Source: Halictus rubicundus (Eukaryota; Arthropoda; Insecta; Hymenoptera; Halictidae). Taken from it: 64,000 nt of DNA. The DNA lies in NCBI RefSeq assembly GCF_050948215.1, contig NC_135157.1, positions 7,564,001 through 7,628,000 of the forward strand. The letters are read 5' to 3'. Shown here one piece after another: positions 11,406 to 24,703 of the stretch (the stretch's first letter is position 1; each line of letters opens with the position of its first letter). The position numbers and the translations under genes were made by a program. The notes below the pieces were generated by a model. That model had not been told where the DNA came from, searched no databases, and saw only the letters and a list, made by a program, of their open reading frames with translations.

Positions 11406-13430
11406 AGGCGGGGTGAAATTTAAGAGGAAACGGAAGTTGGAGAAGGATAAGAGAGAACACGAGCGTTTACCCTGCAGCCTCAATCTGGCCGGCATGTGAT
11501 CTTTGTGCACGCGCTCTTTTCCCTTTTGCTCCTTGCGCTTTGAATACGTCCAGGACGAACGAAAGAGCCAGTCGACGGCCAACAGGCGCGGGCGGAAAGC
11601 GAGAGAGCGCGACGAGCAGAAACGAACGAGGGGTAAAAGCGAAACGATTGTGTTATCGCCGCGTTCTACGTGACCCGAGGCATTTTTCCACGCCAGACGT
11701 AGTCGCCACTGCCGCCGGGAAAGGATTGCGAACCGTTCACCGCGCTCCCGATCGACCTTCGGCGAATTTCCAGCCCTCGGGGAAGCCTCCCCATCGAGGG
11801 GCAGACTCGAGATCGATCACACGTGGATCCTTCCTGGCTGGATCCCACGTCTTGAACATGGCCTGAAGTTTTCGACTTTGGACGAGCACTGTCGCTCTTG
11901 GTTCGTACAATTAACCGAGAAGGTTTTCGTACGCCCTTTAACCCAATTATATCTGTCGAATATATATGGTAAAGTTGATTAAAATGAATTTGCTGACGTA
12001 CGAGTAACCATAATCTTCAACGATGCCTACAATCTAATCTAAAAATATAAAACTGAAACTAAATAAAGAAAAAAGAATTAAATATCTTAAAAGAAAAATA
12101 GAATAAAAATACTTATCATAAAAAAAGTCGTATCTCTGTCGCTATGTGCATAAAGTATATTCCCGGTGAAATAACTATTACAATGATTTGAAAAATGTGT
12201 TTAGATTAGCTTGAAAAATCTCACTATTTCGTCGATGTGGTAATACTCACTCAGTGCTGTCGAATTTGTGAACATTAATAATTAATATAGTCCTTTTCCA
12301 TTTCTCAAAGGGCGGCGTTCTGTTATAATCAGCTTGGACACAGAAAAAGAAATGCATCAAGAGTTCACGCTCGAGAGACGCGAAAGAATTGAATCGAAAA
12401 GAAAGGTCTCATTTGAATTCAGAGGGGAACAGTGAAAGATCTGGACTGACGACCGTATATAGATGCATCCTAATGGAAACGGGACGAAACAGGGCAGTCC
12501 GGTTAGATACCAGCTCTTCCTTCTGCGTTAGGGTGCTCGTTGTCGTGGCTGCGGTGGGACAATTGCCAACGGTGGACGTGTTTCATTAACGTCGGCGTAC
12601 CGTCGCCAACAACGGAACTCCGTGGACCGCCTTCATTTACGGCGTCTTTCCACTTACCTTCATTATAAAATGACTATCGAGAAATTGAATTATCCCCGGG
12701 GGAAAAATGTTTCCAGAAAATCATCGCTGGTGAAATAAAGAGCAGCCCCCGCGGATCATTTAACAACGTGTAACATAATCATTAACATTATCGTCAGATA
12801 TTCATGCGAAATCAATATCTTCTGCATCAACAGCGAGATATGGGTTTCACGTGAAAATTCATTTTTCCATTTAATAATTTAAGTTATTTAAAAATTACAT
12901 TAGTAGATTCGTATACTTTTCTCATGCCTCTACTGTGTTGTACTTCGTGTACTAATTTTTCTCATAAGTGCATCAAATCCGCAGTGTTATTACCGTTTTG
13001 CAATCAAGCCAATATAACAATTGGAAACTATTTTGAATATAGTGACGTGAACATTTCTTTAAACTAAATATGTTTTTAGTAAATTGAATTACGTGGTTCA
13101 ACCGAAACCTACTTCCAGAAATCTATACCGTTACGTCACAGGAGAAATGAAATAAGGACGTGCGACCCTTGAAACCTTTCTATTTTCATCGTTAATCAAT
13201 TATTCTCTCCTGATCGTTTCTGAACATACATATCGACAGAGCATATTCGTACTTCGTTTGAAATATATATTTGCTCCAAAGTACCGGCTCGTTTTATGGA
13301 GTTTAATAAGTCAATATTCCCCAAAAAACTTCTTTCATCCATTATGAAATGGAGAATATTACGTACTCCGACGATCAATCATATATCAATGTATCAAATA
13401 TCAGTCTCCGTATCATAAAATATCTGAATT

Positions 13431-13514
13431 ATGATACATATATAATATAATATAATATAATACAATATACTATATAATAATATAATAATATGATAATTAT
13501 ATATAATATAATTT
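13431..13514. repeat. AT-rich TATAA satellite tract
   Basis: Repeated TATAA units of 5 bases with irregular spacing over about 85 bases, surrounded by AT-rich intronic DNA. Confidence 0.85.
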
Positions 13515-15663
13515 AAAGGGGATGTACACAACAATAAATTTGGAAATTTATTCAACTTTTGTTTGACGGATTTTTAAAAATTTCTTCACTTGAAAAATAT
13601 TTTTGTTACTTCTCTTATACCGCATTGCTTCCAAATATTTATTTATCATTAGACTGCGGATCTGTATGCAGAATAAAAATTGTTCGTTTATGTTACCTTT
13701 TATGTTACTAAATATGTTTCCAGACGATAATAAAATTATTTAGACACATTGATTGTAAGTAATTGCACAAGAATGATGTATTTATGAAAACAATCAGTAG
13801 ATTAAATATAAAATAGTGAAAATCAGGGAATTTTAAGAATGCGATTATACCATGTGTAACTGATTAAAATTATGAAGAAAAAATATTAATGTGTATGCAG
13901 TTTTCGTTTCTCGCAATCGATGCACGAACATTTGCATAAAGATCCGCAATATAGCGATTCTACATGAACGATTTCAAGAGTCAAACTTTAGCATACACGT
14001 GTTATTATAATGTGTGTGCAAAAATATCGAAACAGCCCGCTCAATCATGTTTTGCTTGATCAATTCAACATGTGCGATTCGAACGTACGTATAGCTCGCC
14101 CTATAGTAATTGATCAATTTCTGTCCCGAGGAATGGCGCGCTACAGGCCAACGAGCTTTCAAATAAACATGTCTATAGTGCGGTAATTTTCGCGCGCGGA
14201 ATTTATCGTCCGCGCAGCCGGGATTCTAGCGAAAGGAGGACACTACACGCGAGAAACAAGTCACGGTAGCTCCCCAATGATAACATTCCCAGAGGTGCGT
14301 CGCGATAAATCCGCAGGTGGAAGTCAGCATGTACGAGTGTTCCACGCCAGGTCTGAAATACACGTGCAAGCGCATCCGTGTTCCCCGAGACCCGGAACAG
14401 AGTCGTCTCGTAACCTTACAACATCTGTCGAGTTGTTTTCGCGGTACTCGAATTTCATTCGCCCGGATGCGCAACATTTTTTCCTGCCAGCTTCATTAAC
14501 CGTTCCAATTTGTAACTCTTGTGCACCATGGATCAACACATCGCCCCGGGGTCGGTGAGTTTTGTAACCTAAATAATTGGCAGACTGTGAAATTCGTGTG
14601 TTTAAAAAGTGGACGAAGATTGGTGGACCAAATAAAATTTTTTAAATTATTCGACGAACTGTACCGTTTTGCATTTATTTTCCATCTCATGCGTATATCG
14701 TACGTCTCGTAATCACACTACGCATCTTATTCGAAACAAGACGGGGGCCAAACATAAATACTTTTCATACCCCCTAAAAATAAACAGCAACATTTCTCCT
14801 GAAATGAGGATCTTTATGCAAAATAAAATGCAACCAATTTAGTTCTGAAATGAACTGAATTATAGTGCAAGGTGCAAACTTGTTTATAAAGCAATAAATC
14901 GTAATTGTTAGTAACTGTGATCGTTTGTATAATTAATAGAAGCAAGACTTGTATGAAGACTTGTGTTGAGAGGGAAAATCAATTTTTACTTTGCTCCCGT
15001 TCGTCGTTATCGAGGCAAAGAACTTTTATTTTGCATAAAGATCTGCAGTCCACTTTTAAAAATGGATCGCTGTCCGAGAGTTAACAGCGACATGAATTTT
15101 CCCCAGCTTTTTGCGATTCTGGCTCAGTGTGCGCTCGTGGAACGTTATTGCTGCGTCGAATAACGTCGCGAGGTGTGCGTTCATCCGTGGATGACGAGTC
15201 CTCGACTTTTGTTTGACTTGACGACCGACCGCTTAAATCCACAGATACCGGCGGTAATTTCCATCGAAATTTCAATCTCGTTTATCCGTAAAGTAACTTC
15301 CGTGATCCCCCGTCCGTCGCAGTGATCCCTCACACCAACGTTCCGCCCCTCAGGCGATCGTCGCGGGGCTAGCGCGGCGCCGCGCGGCACGTATCGAATT
15401 TTAATCAATCACCGATAGGGACAGCCAATTCCAAAGCCAATTAACATATTCATTCTGCGAGACCCGCCACCATTTTTCCAGTGATTTCAACGGAATTGAA
15501 ATTGCAATATGGCGAGAGGCGCCATTACGAAGCCTAGTGGCCGGGGCCGGTCATTACGCGGCAGTCATTACTGGGCGCGTTCGTTCGCGATAATATTGCT
15601 CGAGTCTGCGGAATTAAAAAAAGAAGTGGAAAAAAAGAAAAACGGAAAAATAGGATAAACGGA

Positions 15664-15681
15664 AGAACGAACGAACGAACG
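15664..15681. repeat. Short AACG tandem repeat
   Basis: About four copies of the tetramer CGAA/AACG. It is a simple repeat in an A-rich tract. Confidence 0.7.
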
Positions 15682-18600
15682 TGGGAGAAAAAAGAATCGC
15701 GAGCGGAGAAAGAGAATCGGTGAAAAACGCGGCTTCTATTACGCCCGGGGAGAGAGTCCATCGGTTAAAACTCGCCTGACGAAGTGAATTTTGATAGTAT
15801 CGCGTTATTAAAACGGTTCTCAAACCGGCGCGCGGAAGCTCCGTTTAAACTCCTCCAGTTTCCGGGAGTCGTCAAATTTCGACGACCGTTTACGCTCGCG
15901 TTTAATCGCGAATAAAATTCGCCCGTCGGGGATCTTGCCTCTCGAGTGGCAATTAAAATGTGAAATCCCATTCGCAAAAATCGGGGGTCGGAACTTGCGG
16001 GAACAACGGACCGGCGCGCTGCAACGAATCGTGGAACTCCAACAAGAAAACTTTGAGAACCATCGGCCCCGGGGGTGCGTTTCACCTTCTAACGAGGTGC
16101 GGCTGGACGGAGGCGGGGGATGGGTGGCCAGAGTAATTGCCAAAACGAGGATTTAATGCGCAAAAATAAGCAACCGCATCGGCGGCTCGATATCATAAAT
16201 GGAAATTCAATGGGATCGCGGTTCGAACAGGGGGCTGATCGAACCGATGCTGTATCACTGGCAGTAGTTAAGGACCGCCTATAGTCAGACGCCGAATGCG
16301 CCAACCTGATCGACGCGTGCAGCGTGCGAAGAACGGAATTTTTATTTAATCTTTTTATTATTTTGCTACCTCATTTGTTGCTCAACAAGTAATTTAAACT
16401 TATAGATAACACATTAACACCGGATAACGATTATTTTACATGCATCTAACTTTTGTCTATAAATGAATTTTTGGTTGGATTTATTTTCAGCTATGTTATA
16501 ATTGCACTGAGATCAGGTATTAAACAGTAGAGAAATCTAGGAACATTGGTATTGTTTGCTACACTCAATGCAGAAAATTTTAATTTTTCAGTCTAGATAT
16601 AATAGATGTTTTAAGGGTTAGACATATGAATTGGTTAAAAAGTTGAATTAGTTTTTCTGAGAATCAACACAAAGTGAATCATCTCAATTGTGTGGAATTG
16701 TTATGAGTAAATTTGCCGACGGTTCACGTGTAGAAACGTGGAAAGCGAGGCGTCAAAAATAGATACACATTTTCTGAAGCCGAGCTATCCGTAGCAGCAT
16801 CGCGTTTCAACAACGCAGTTATCATTTCTCTAGCCGGTTGAATCTCGCGGTGCATTTGAAAAATCAACGAGATCTCCCGGCCTCGAAGGAAATCCCGTTA
16901 GACCCTCTTGTTTCATCCCGAGGCGGAATTAAGGAGAGAAATAAAGTTATACGCGACCGAGCCGACAGACGTTTCCATCCTCCACCACCTCGGTAACCTT
17001 TATCCGTGGGAAATTCAATGCGCGTGACGAAGAGCGTTGGGGGCGGGAGGGGCAAGGAGGGAAACTAGAAAATTTTCTTCGGGCCCGCTCGACCAGACAA
17101 AACGCCGCGTACTGTCTCGTGAAAATTCTCTGTCCGCCCCTGGAGGGGGCTGCCGTGCAGGGCCGAATTCACGCTTTCTACCATGAAATTAAACAACTTT
17201 AATTTCTGCAGTCGGTCCGCACGAAAAAACGGCATTCAGACTCGGAGTGGGCTATTTACGACAGGTTTCAAATGCCTCGTGCAAATGAATAATGCGCTCC
17301 CGGGAAAGTAGGCCAACGGTGTTTTTTATTTAAAGTTATTCAGAGGAAATTGAATAGTCTTCTCGAGATCCTATTTACATTTATGTTTGTGATGGGCTGC
17401 TTCATTTTTATTAGCCCCGGCGAGGAGAGCGAGCGGCTGATTCCAGTTTTTCGAGCGTTCCGGTGTCATGATGTTTAACCGGATGCACTTAGGGTTCTGT
17501 TTAACGCAATTTATCGCAACGCTGGCTATGAAATTATCACCGGTTGGAAATTTTTATTCTGCCTCTCTGTTCTGTTTCTCGGTATATTACTTTTCACGTC
17601 ATTCGCAATTCACGATGTATATACTATTTTATATAATTTCATTTCATATCATGTTTTAAGACTTGGTGAAAAGTTAGCAATAGTGAGGTAAGTTGGTGAA
17701 AAAATAATGTTACAAATATTTCATTTATTTTATATTCGGTAGTCGTTTCGAGAGATATGGAAACTGTATGATCATTTAATAATCTCTTTCTTTGTTCTTT
17801 GAAGCCCTGCCACAATTCACGAAAGTATAAGGCTGGGGAGGTAAATTGATTTACACCGGAGAACTTTATGCAAATTGACGTTTTCACGGATAAAGTTAAA
17901 AGGCTGGAGTTAAATAAAATTCTACATCTTTCACGAGTGGTTTTAGCAAATTGAAAGTGAGATGAAAGAGTAATCAATTTGATTAAACTCTTCATTTTAT
18001 AAGCTTCTCAATTATTTTAAACGTTGTACTGGTATACAGTGCTAAAGTATACAGAAATCAGTAGAAGAAGTCTATCATATTCTCACCAAAGAACTGTTAT
18101 ACCAAACTGCTTCAAACCACATAGTCTCGATAAACTTTTACACTGAATATGAAACGTGAAAAATAAGTATAAATGAATACAAGTTAAACATTGGTGATGT
18201 CTATTGATACAATAAACGTCCTTAAACAATTTGGTTGTCTACCCACTTTTATCATACTGCTTCTAATAGTCAGCCTTCCTGAAAATAAATTCCTTACATT
18301 TAAGAAAGATCTGCTAATAAACTCTTCTACAATACATAGTCTAGTCCCAACAACCAATAACTTCATGTCTCCATAGAAAGCATGTGGAAAATCGCATCTT
18401 AATAATAGCAATATTCAACACTTTACTTGCCAAAGTCCTATTGAAAGAATCTGAAACCGCGTGATCCAGTGCGAATGTGTCAAGATGGCTGACTCCTCGC
18501 TTGGCCCACTACTCTCAAGTCACTTTCACTATTAGTTGGAACAAATTCCTTTTTACACCAACTGGAAGACACATATTTTCCAATGAGGAAAAAGACTGTG

Positions 18601-18867
18601 TTAAAGCCTTCTCTTTATTGGTGCGCGACGTTCAGTGTGACGGCTCAAAATATTTCCAGAGAGGTCGGACAGGCCTCGTACAATATTATGTGACAAAACG
18701 CGCGCGAACGTGTAGAAATTATCGTCGATAGGCCAGGCTTGTTAAGTATGTGAGCACCGGTACAGGATCGAGCCGGTATTGATGGATTACGGATTACCGG
18801 CCGGAGCGTGGACACCCTATTAGCAGATTACCGCGCGGCCTGGAAACAATTTTCTACGGCCACACTT

Positions 18868-18918
18868 CCTGCCTCTCTCTCCCCCTAACCCCTCTCTCTT
18901 TCTCTCTCATTCTCTCCG
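18868..18918. repeat. CT-rich low-complexity tract
   Basis: An imperfect CTCTCT tract with CCCCC interruptions, inside a CpG-rich island of the large intron. Confidence 0.7.
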
Positions 18919-20690
18919 CACCCCGTTCTTTCGTCCGTCCAATCTTTTTTCCGGCGGACAGGTTTGGCTCGTTTTTTTTCCCCGATTCCTCTCTGTTCTC
19001 TTTCGCGGCGCCATCAGGGCGCAGGCTCGATCGTTGAGTGCTTCAATCCGGACGAGAGGACTCTCGCCCCGAGGCGAGGAAAGGAAGCGGCCGGAATTTT
19101 GTTCCTTTTTAACAGATACACCGTAGACCGATCTCGATTTTCGAAATATCAGACCCCGCGCGACCACCGGGAAATCCATTTCGCCGTAAACGAATACTTA
19201 CAGCTCGCGAACACTCCAGTTGGCCGTAATTTTTCCCGAAAATCGAAATTCGTGACGTCTCCGTTGATATTCATGGTGTGCAGTCAAATCTGCGGCTTTA
19301 CGGCAGTATTCTAATGTAACAGAACCAAGAAATTGATTTTTTGCATGCGTCAGCATTTGAAAAATTTGCTTCCAAACTTTTATAATCGTATTCCCGAAAA
19401 TTATATAGTGTTCGGGTGAGACAACAAATTTTACTGAGAGAACTTCACATTCTAAATATTTTTAACATAATACAAATTTTCTCTACAGTTTCAATATTCT
19501 AATAGTATGTTCACTTCGTCGCGAGGAAATACTTCATAGAGAGCTCAGATTTATTATAAAGATTTATTAAAAATTCTGACAAGCTTCAGTTTACGCGAAT
19601 AAATCACATTAACGCGTTAATGATTGTAAATAGTATCATAAAAGGAATACCTTCCCTACACAACTTTCCCTGTAAAAATGATAACTAGAGCACAAACTTG
19701 AATTATCTCACAAGCTACGTCGCGACCAATAAGAAATTTTTAAGAGCCCGACCTCGACAGGGTTAATACATTTTTCCCGTAGTTCCATAGAAAATTTCAT
19801 TGGCCCTCTCTGCATAATGGGAGCGTTCCTTTGTGTCCTGACAAAGCGACACATGAAAACTGTGGTCGTACGATATTATCGTGATCTTTCCATTAATATA
19901 AAAATTCGCCGTTCGCCGAATGAAAAACATCGAGTGTCTCCAGGCCGGAGCGGAGCGGCGCGGCGTTGCCACAGGATTAAGGACGTTAAAATGAAACAGT
20001 TCTTCATTAGCGGAGTCCGGGGGACCCGAATTCGGCCGCAAACAGATTAGAAGCGTGCTCCTTTTCAGCACATTGCTCCTGGAAAGTAATTGCCTACACG
20101 GCGCCACGACGAACGGTCGGAAATGGGACGCGCCGCGTAAGCTCGTTCTGGTTTTTCGGCTCCATAAGACGAGCCACCGCTACCACCTGCTCGGGTTACC
20201 TGGCTTCGACCTCCTAACCTCGTCGAGATAATGAAACTCGGCGGAAGACGTTCCGCCGGTGGCTTTAATTCCATCAGTACACTACCATCCCCAGGCAATT
20301 CCAATTTGCCCCTCTTTAAACATCGCGCGGAACGAAACGGTTCGAGGAGTTTTAGAAAACTTTATGTTAGCCGAGAATCCATTTATGAAGCTGCCCCCTG
20401 GAAAAAATACTTGACCCTCGTCTGGACCTAGCTGCACTCTAATTATCTTTCTTATTTTACGCCCATCAACGCCTGATATCACTAGCGACCGCAACACCTA
20501 ACGTTATACAGCGTCTTATAGATTTGTTTATAAGAAGTTGTTTCATCTATTTATTAACACAAGTGGTTCCATTTTATAAGAGGTATATGTTGATCAGTAG
20601 TATCGTTTTCTACAATTTTCTACTTATCCTATTACAAAACTTCTTTATTTTTCATTATTTTCTTATGGGACTTCCAATAACTTATTTCTG

Positions 20691-20780
20691 ACATTTTTCT
20701 GATTAAAATGACACTAAACACGATATGATTTAAACTGTATTTAATGGTTTAATTGACGGTATGTAGTGCTGCATCTATAT
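20691..20780 (+). repeat. Truncated copy of dispersed repeat family D
   Basis: Contains CTGATTAAAATGACACTAAA followed by CACGATATGATTT. This closely matches 29627-29662 and 39038-39072. The pogo-like terminal sequence that follows the other two copies is missing here, so this copy appears truncated. Confidence 0.55.
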
Positions 20781-23700
20781 GCTTTTACTGTAATATTAGA
20801 TTGTGAATCATTACGTAATTTTATGATTTTATGAACAGTACAAATAAATTAATTTTTGCTGTCATCAATTTCAACTTGGAAAACGTTACTAAAGTTATTC
20901 GTTTATTATATTTACAAGGTGGAGTACAGTATAAATGTGTAAAATCCGTAATCCACCGATTACATCTGTTTAATGGAATCAATACGCAAATTGTTTTTGG
21001 CCGTCTCCCATCAATTACGCCCTTGACAATTGACGTTCCAAATGCATCGATATTCGAATACGCAGTTACATCCGTCGGGAATATTGATGATATTGGAATT
21101 CTGAATAGAAGAATGAAATTAAATATAAACTGACTTTTTCAGTATTATAAATAAAAACATTTCATGGCAATAACTATCTTTGTTTTTTGCAGAAATATTA
21201 CAAACCCTTTACAAAGTAAACAAAGTGAATAATTCAAATAAAAAGCCATTGCCAATAATTCATATTTGTCAATACACTTATCCAAAAGAAATATTCCTTA
21301 CCTACCTGTAAACTTTTTTATAAAATTTCAATTATTATTCAAGAAAAATTCAAGATGTCAATAACCAAACTACGATATTCAATGATACAGCACTTGCTTT
21401 TTTCAATGCATACATTTATACGCTGAATGTAAATTAATCTGTGATCATCCGAGAACATAAAAATCCAAAGTAATTTTACTGCTGGTAAAAAAAAATATTA
21501 GAAGTTGTGAAAAATTGAAAGTGGGTTCCCGGTTATTGACGTAAAGGTTAAACTAGGAGTGCACTAAACTTTTCTAAAAATAAATTTGTTCTTCATCGTT
21601 AGAATGCGTATTGTATGCATTTATGAGAAAAATGAGTGCATGAAATGCAAAGTAGTGTAAACATCAGAATAATTTAATAATACGATTATGTTATTTTTAT
21701 ATCATTATAAAATAACTTTATGTTATGATTATGTTATTTTTGATAAAATTAATAAGAGGAGAAATAAATTTCTACTTACCATATCTTGGAATTGATGGAG
21801 AAATCTTTTATTTCGCATAAAGATCCGCAGTTTAATCATCGTACACCAATATGTTGATGTTCCGCAAAGATTTCCAGCGTCTTCCCGAAATCAATTATCA
21901 AATTGCAGATCCGGCAATAATATTGATGGCAAATAATCGTTCCGGTATTATTCATGGCGATCAATAGAGTTCACACAGCCCGGAGCAATCGCGCGGCAAG
22001 TCGTTGTTTGTATTCGAATTACAATTTCAGCAAATTGAGTAAATCTCGAGCTTGCCCGTCGGAGAGGATGAATAGACGACATTTCCTGCATCGCCTGATT
22101 CACCGTTATCCCCGGCCAAGAGCTAGCCCGGCAAAGGTCGATTGCACCGTGATTGTCCAGAACGAACGAAACCGGCTTGAAAATACAGATTACACACACT
22201 CCGCTGGAACAATATTAGGTGTGCGCGGTTTCTGTGTTCGCTGGCAAGATAAAGCTTCGACCGGTGCATGCGAATCGAGTACACCTCGTAAACATCGTGC
22301 ACAAACGTATCGGGAATGCCCACCAGCCAGAAAAGAACCATTATTACCGAAACCACTATTAATCGTCGATATTTTAACAAATTATTAATATCCAATAATT
22401 GGCTTCAAGTATGAATTTTTAAAACAGCTGGGTACGGAACGTTTATCACGATTATCGAATATCTCTTACACGCGAGCAGGCACGGATATACTTTGCTAGT
22501 TACGATGTGCTTGCCTCCTGTATCTCGTAATCAATTTTTAAATCATTTTATATGCAATATTATTGTATAAATCAAAATGTATGCAAATTCAGGGAAAGTA
22601 ATTCGAAGAAATTCGTTTTTGATTCTGGATGCACAATTCGTGACTTGAATGAAACTGTGTTGCATTTTGCGAAAGAATTAGCGAAGACGCGTTTATGTAT
22701 TATTTGTGCGAACTGCGTTTTTATATACGACTTTTCTGAATTTAAAAATACATAATTTGTACATTTCAAATGTCTTACATTCAAATTCTTATAAATGCAA
22801 TTAAACATTTTCAATATGACGCTTAATCGAATTTCTTTGTGAGACACAATATCACAAAAAAAAAACAAATTGGAGTACATATAATATTATAGCAAAAATC
22901 AAAGATTATAAAGCAACACATGCCACTAGTTCGGTGGGTCTAGTGTTATCGCAACTAACAGAATGCTATCATCAAACAGAAGGCCTGCCCCGTTTTACAA
23001 TAAGGAAACCATTACCTGGGTCATTGATCCTGAGCACGTTCCGAGCGTTATCAGCGGGTCCTTATCGAAATCGCGGAAGCAAAGCCCTGACAACACCCTC
23101 GGTCCGCCGCGACACGGATAATCGCAATAACCGAAGTGATAAATAACCAGTAAAATATACAGGGGAATCTCTGTACAATTGCCAGCCTATTCGACTGCCA
23201 GCAGCACAAGAGCGATCCATCTGAGTGGCAAGATATATGGTCACCCTCCAGAATGATCCTCCCTCCTTCAAGCACGGATATCAATTTTATGTGTCGGTAG
23301 GACGATATCGGTCTGGCCACCGCTGGTCCGTCCCCGCTCTTGTTTATGGCTGTATTAATTATTCCTATCGCGTATACCTCGGGCTGCTGGCTTGTATTCG
23401 AGCGCGCTGCAGTTGCAGTTGTAATGCATCCGCGGTCGGTCGTTCCGAGCCTGGCCGATATAACCTCTCCTCTCCACCTCCGACCTCCTACAACCTACCC
23501 TTCTCGCCCTTTACCGGGTTGCACGCGCAACGATTTAAGGGGCGCGTTCCATTTGCGTGCCGTTTACAACTCGGTTGCCCGTTTACAGCTCTCCGCCCGT
23601 TGAACCCTTCGCCTCAGTCAAGTTCAGCGTGTCCCACACCCACATGTCACTATAATTTCATGCTACGTCGATGCGTGGCTCGATGCGATACTGGAGACTC

Positions 23701-23948
23701 GAATCTTCAACGTGCAATCCTCCCGACTCACACGTTTCAAAGAATGGAAAAACTTCAGAATTGCCACACATACTTTTGGCACCTGTTATACGGTTATTCT
23801 ACTCGTTTTGATTTGTCGAAGACGAATATGACTGCCGTTCCTGACGGAAATTACAAGTTACCGAGATGTTTCCAAAAAACCTTCTTACTAACACATTGAG
23901 TTGACGCACAAGTCACAAAGTCACAAGAAACAAATAGAATGACGTATA

Positions 23949-23974
23949 ATGAACTTTACAATTGTAAAGTTCAT
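23949..23974. repeat. Perfect 26-base palindrome
   Basis: Two 13-base arms, each reading ATGAACTTTACAA on its own strand, meet with no spacer. Such a site could bind a symmetric dimeric protein or extrude as a short hairpin. It could also be the head-to-head junction of two small repeats. No element ends were recognised around it. Confidence 0.8.
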
Positions 23975-24506
23975 CCAAAAGAATTGTTAACCCCTTGCCT
24001 TACAATTCAGTTCCAATACTTCAGATTAAAACATGGTATGCCAACTGTCGCGCTGAATACGAAAATAAAATAATTTGCAGTGTTATCGAGACCGGTAACG
24101 AAGCTATAGAAGGACACAATCAGCAACATCGACATCATAATACCTAATTTTCGCGCTCATCGAGTTCAGATCTCCTGGGGGATCTCTTGTAGTCAATTCC
24201 GCGACTCCTGGGGTCGCTGGAATCTGCCTTCACGGCGGGAGTCGTCGATATTGGATCCTTGTGACCTCGAGTTCACCGTTATTGGCTCCAACGATTCGAC
24301 TGGCCTGATATTGGATCCTGTGACCCTGAGTCCGTGGACGTTATGTCCGATGAACTTGAAATTATCAGCATTCGCTCACCGACCGACGGAATCGTTGACA
24401 TGAACCACTTGTCCGTAACCTCGTCAATCGCTGTCAAGTGCCATTCTATTATATATTTTTTTAAATTTGATTCAATTTTTATCTACTTCATTGCTCAATT
24501 TATATT

Positions 24507-24703
24507 CCAGAACGTTGAGTTGGACGTCGACAAAGTCATCGACTTATACCACGTAATTTCACCGACATTTTCTCATTTTATAATTTACATTGAAATAACA
24601 ACATTCACGTTACTTTAGTGTCGTATTCACTGCTGTATTCAATTTTTAATTTATTTGGTATAACGTTGAGTTGGATGTCTGTGAAATCATCGACTTATAC
24701 TAC
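24507..24703 (+). repeat. Local direct duplication about 153 bases apart
   Basis: AACGTTGAGTTGGACGTC followed by an AAGTCATCGACTTATAC block at about 24510-24549 recurs as AACGTTGAGTTGGATGTC and AAATCATCGACTTATAC at about 24663-24701. A similar local repetition occurs just upstream, where GATATTGGATCC and a TGTGACC block appear at about 24248-24267 and 24307-24326. The region looks like diverged tandem duplications. Confidence 0.65.

Noticed and set aside
10923..11423. 166-residue plus-strand frame and its minus-strand partners
   Set aside because: They cross the GA microsatellite and are Arg-Glu or Ser-Leu repeats, with no sign of selection for coding.
23225..23899. Longest open frame in the window (224 residues, plus strand)
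   Set aside because: No domain, no repeat of conserved motifs, odd composition, and an overlapping frame of 87 residues. It lies inside a CpG-rich island of a receptor intron, where long chance frames are common.
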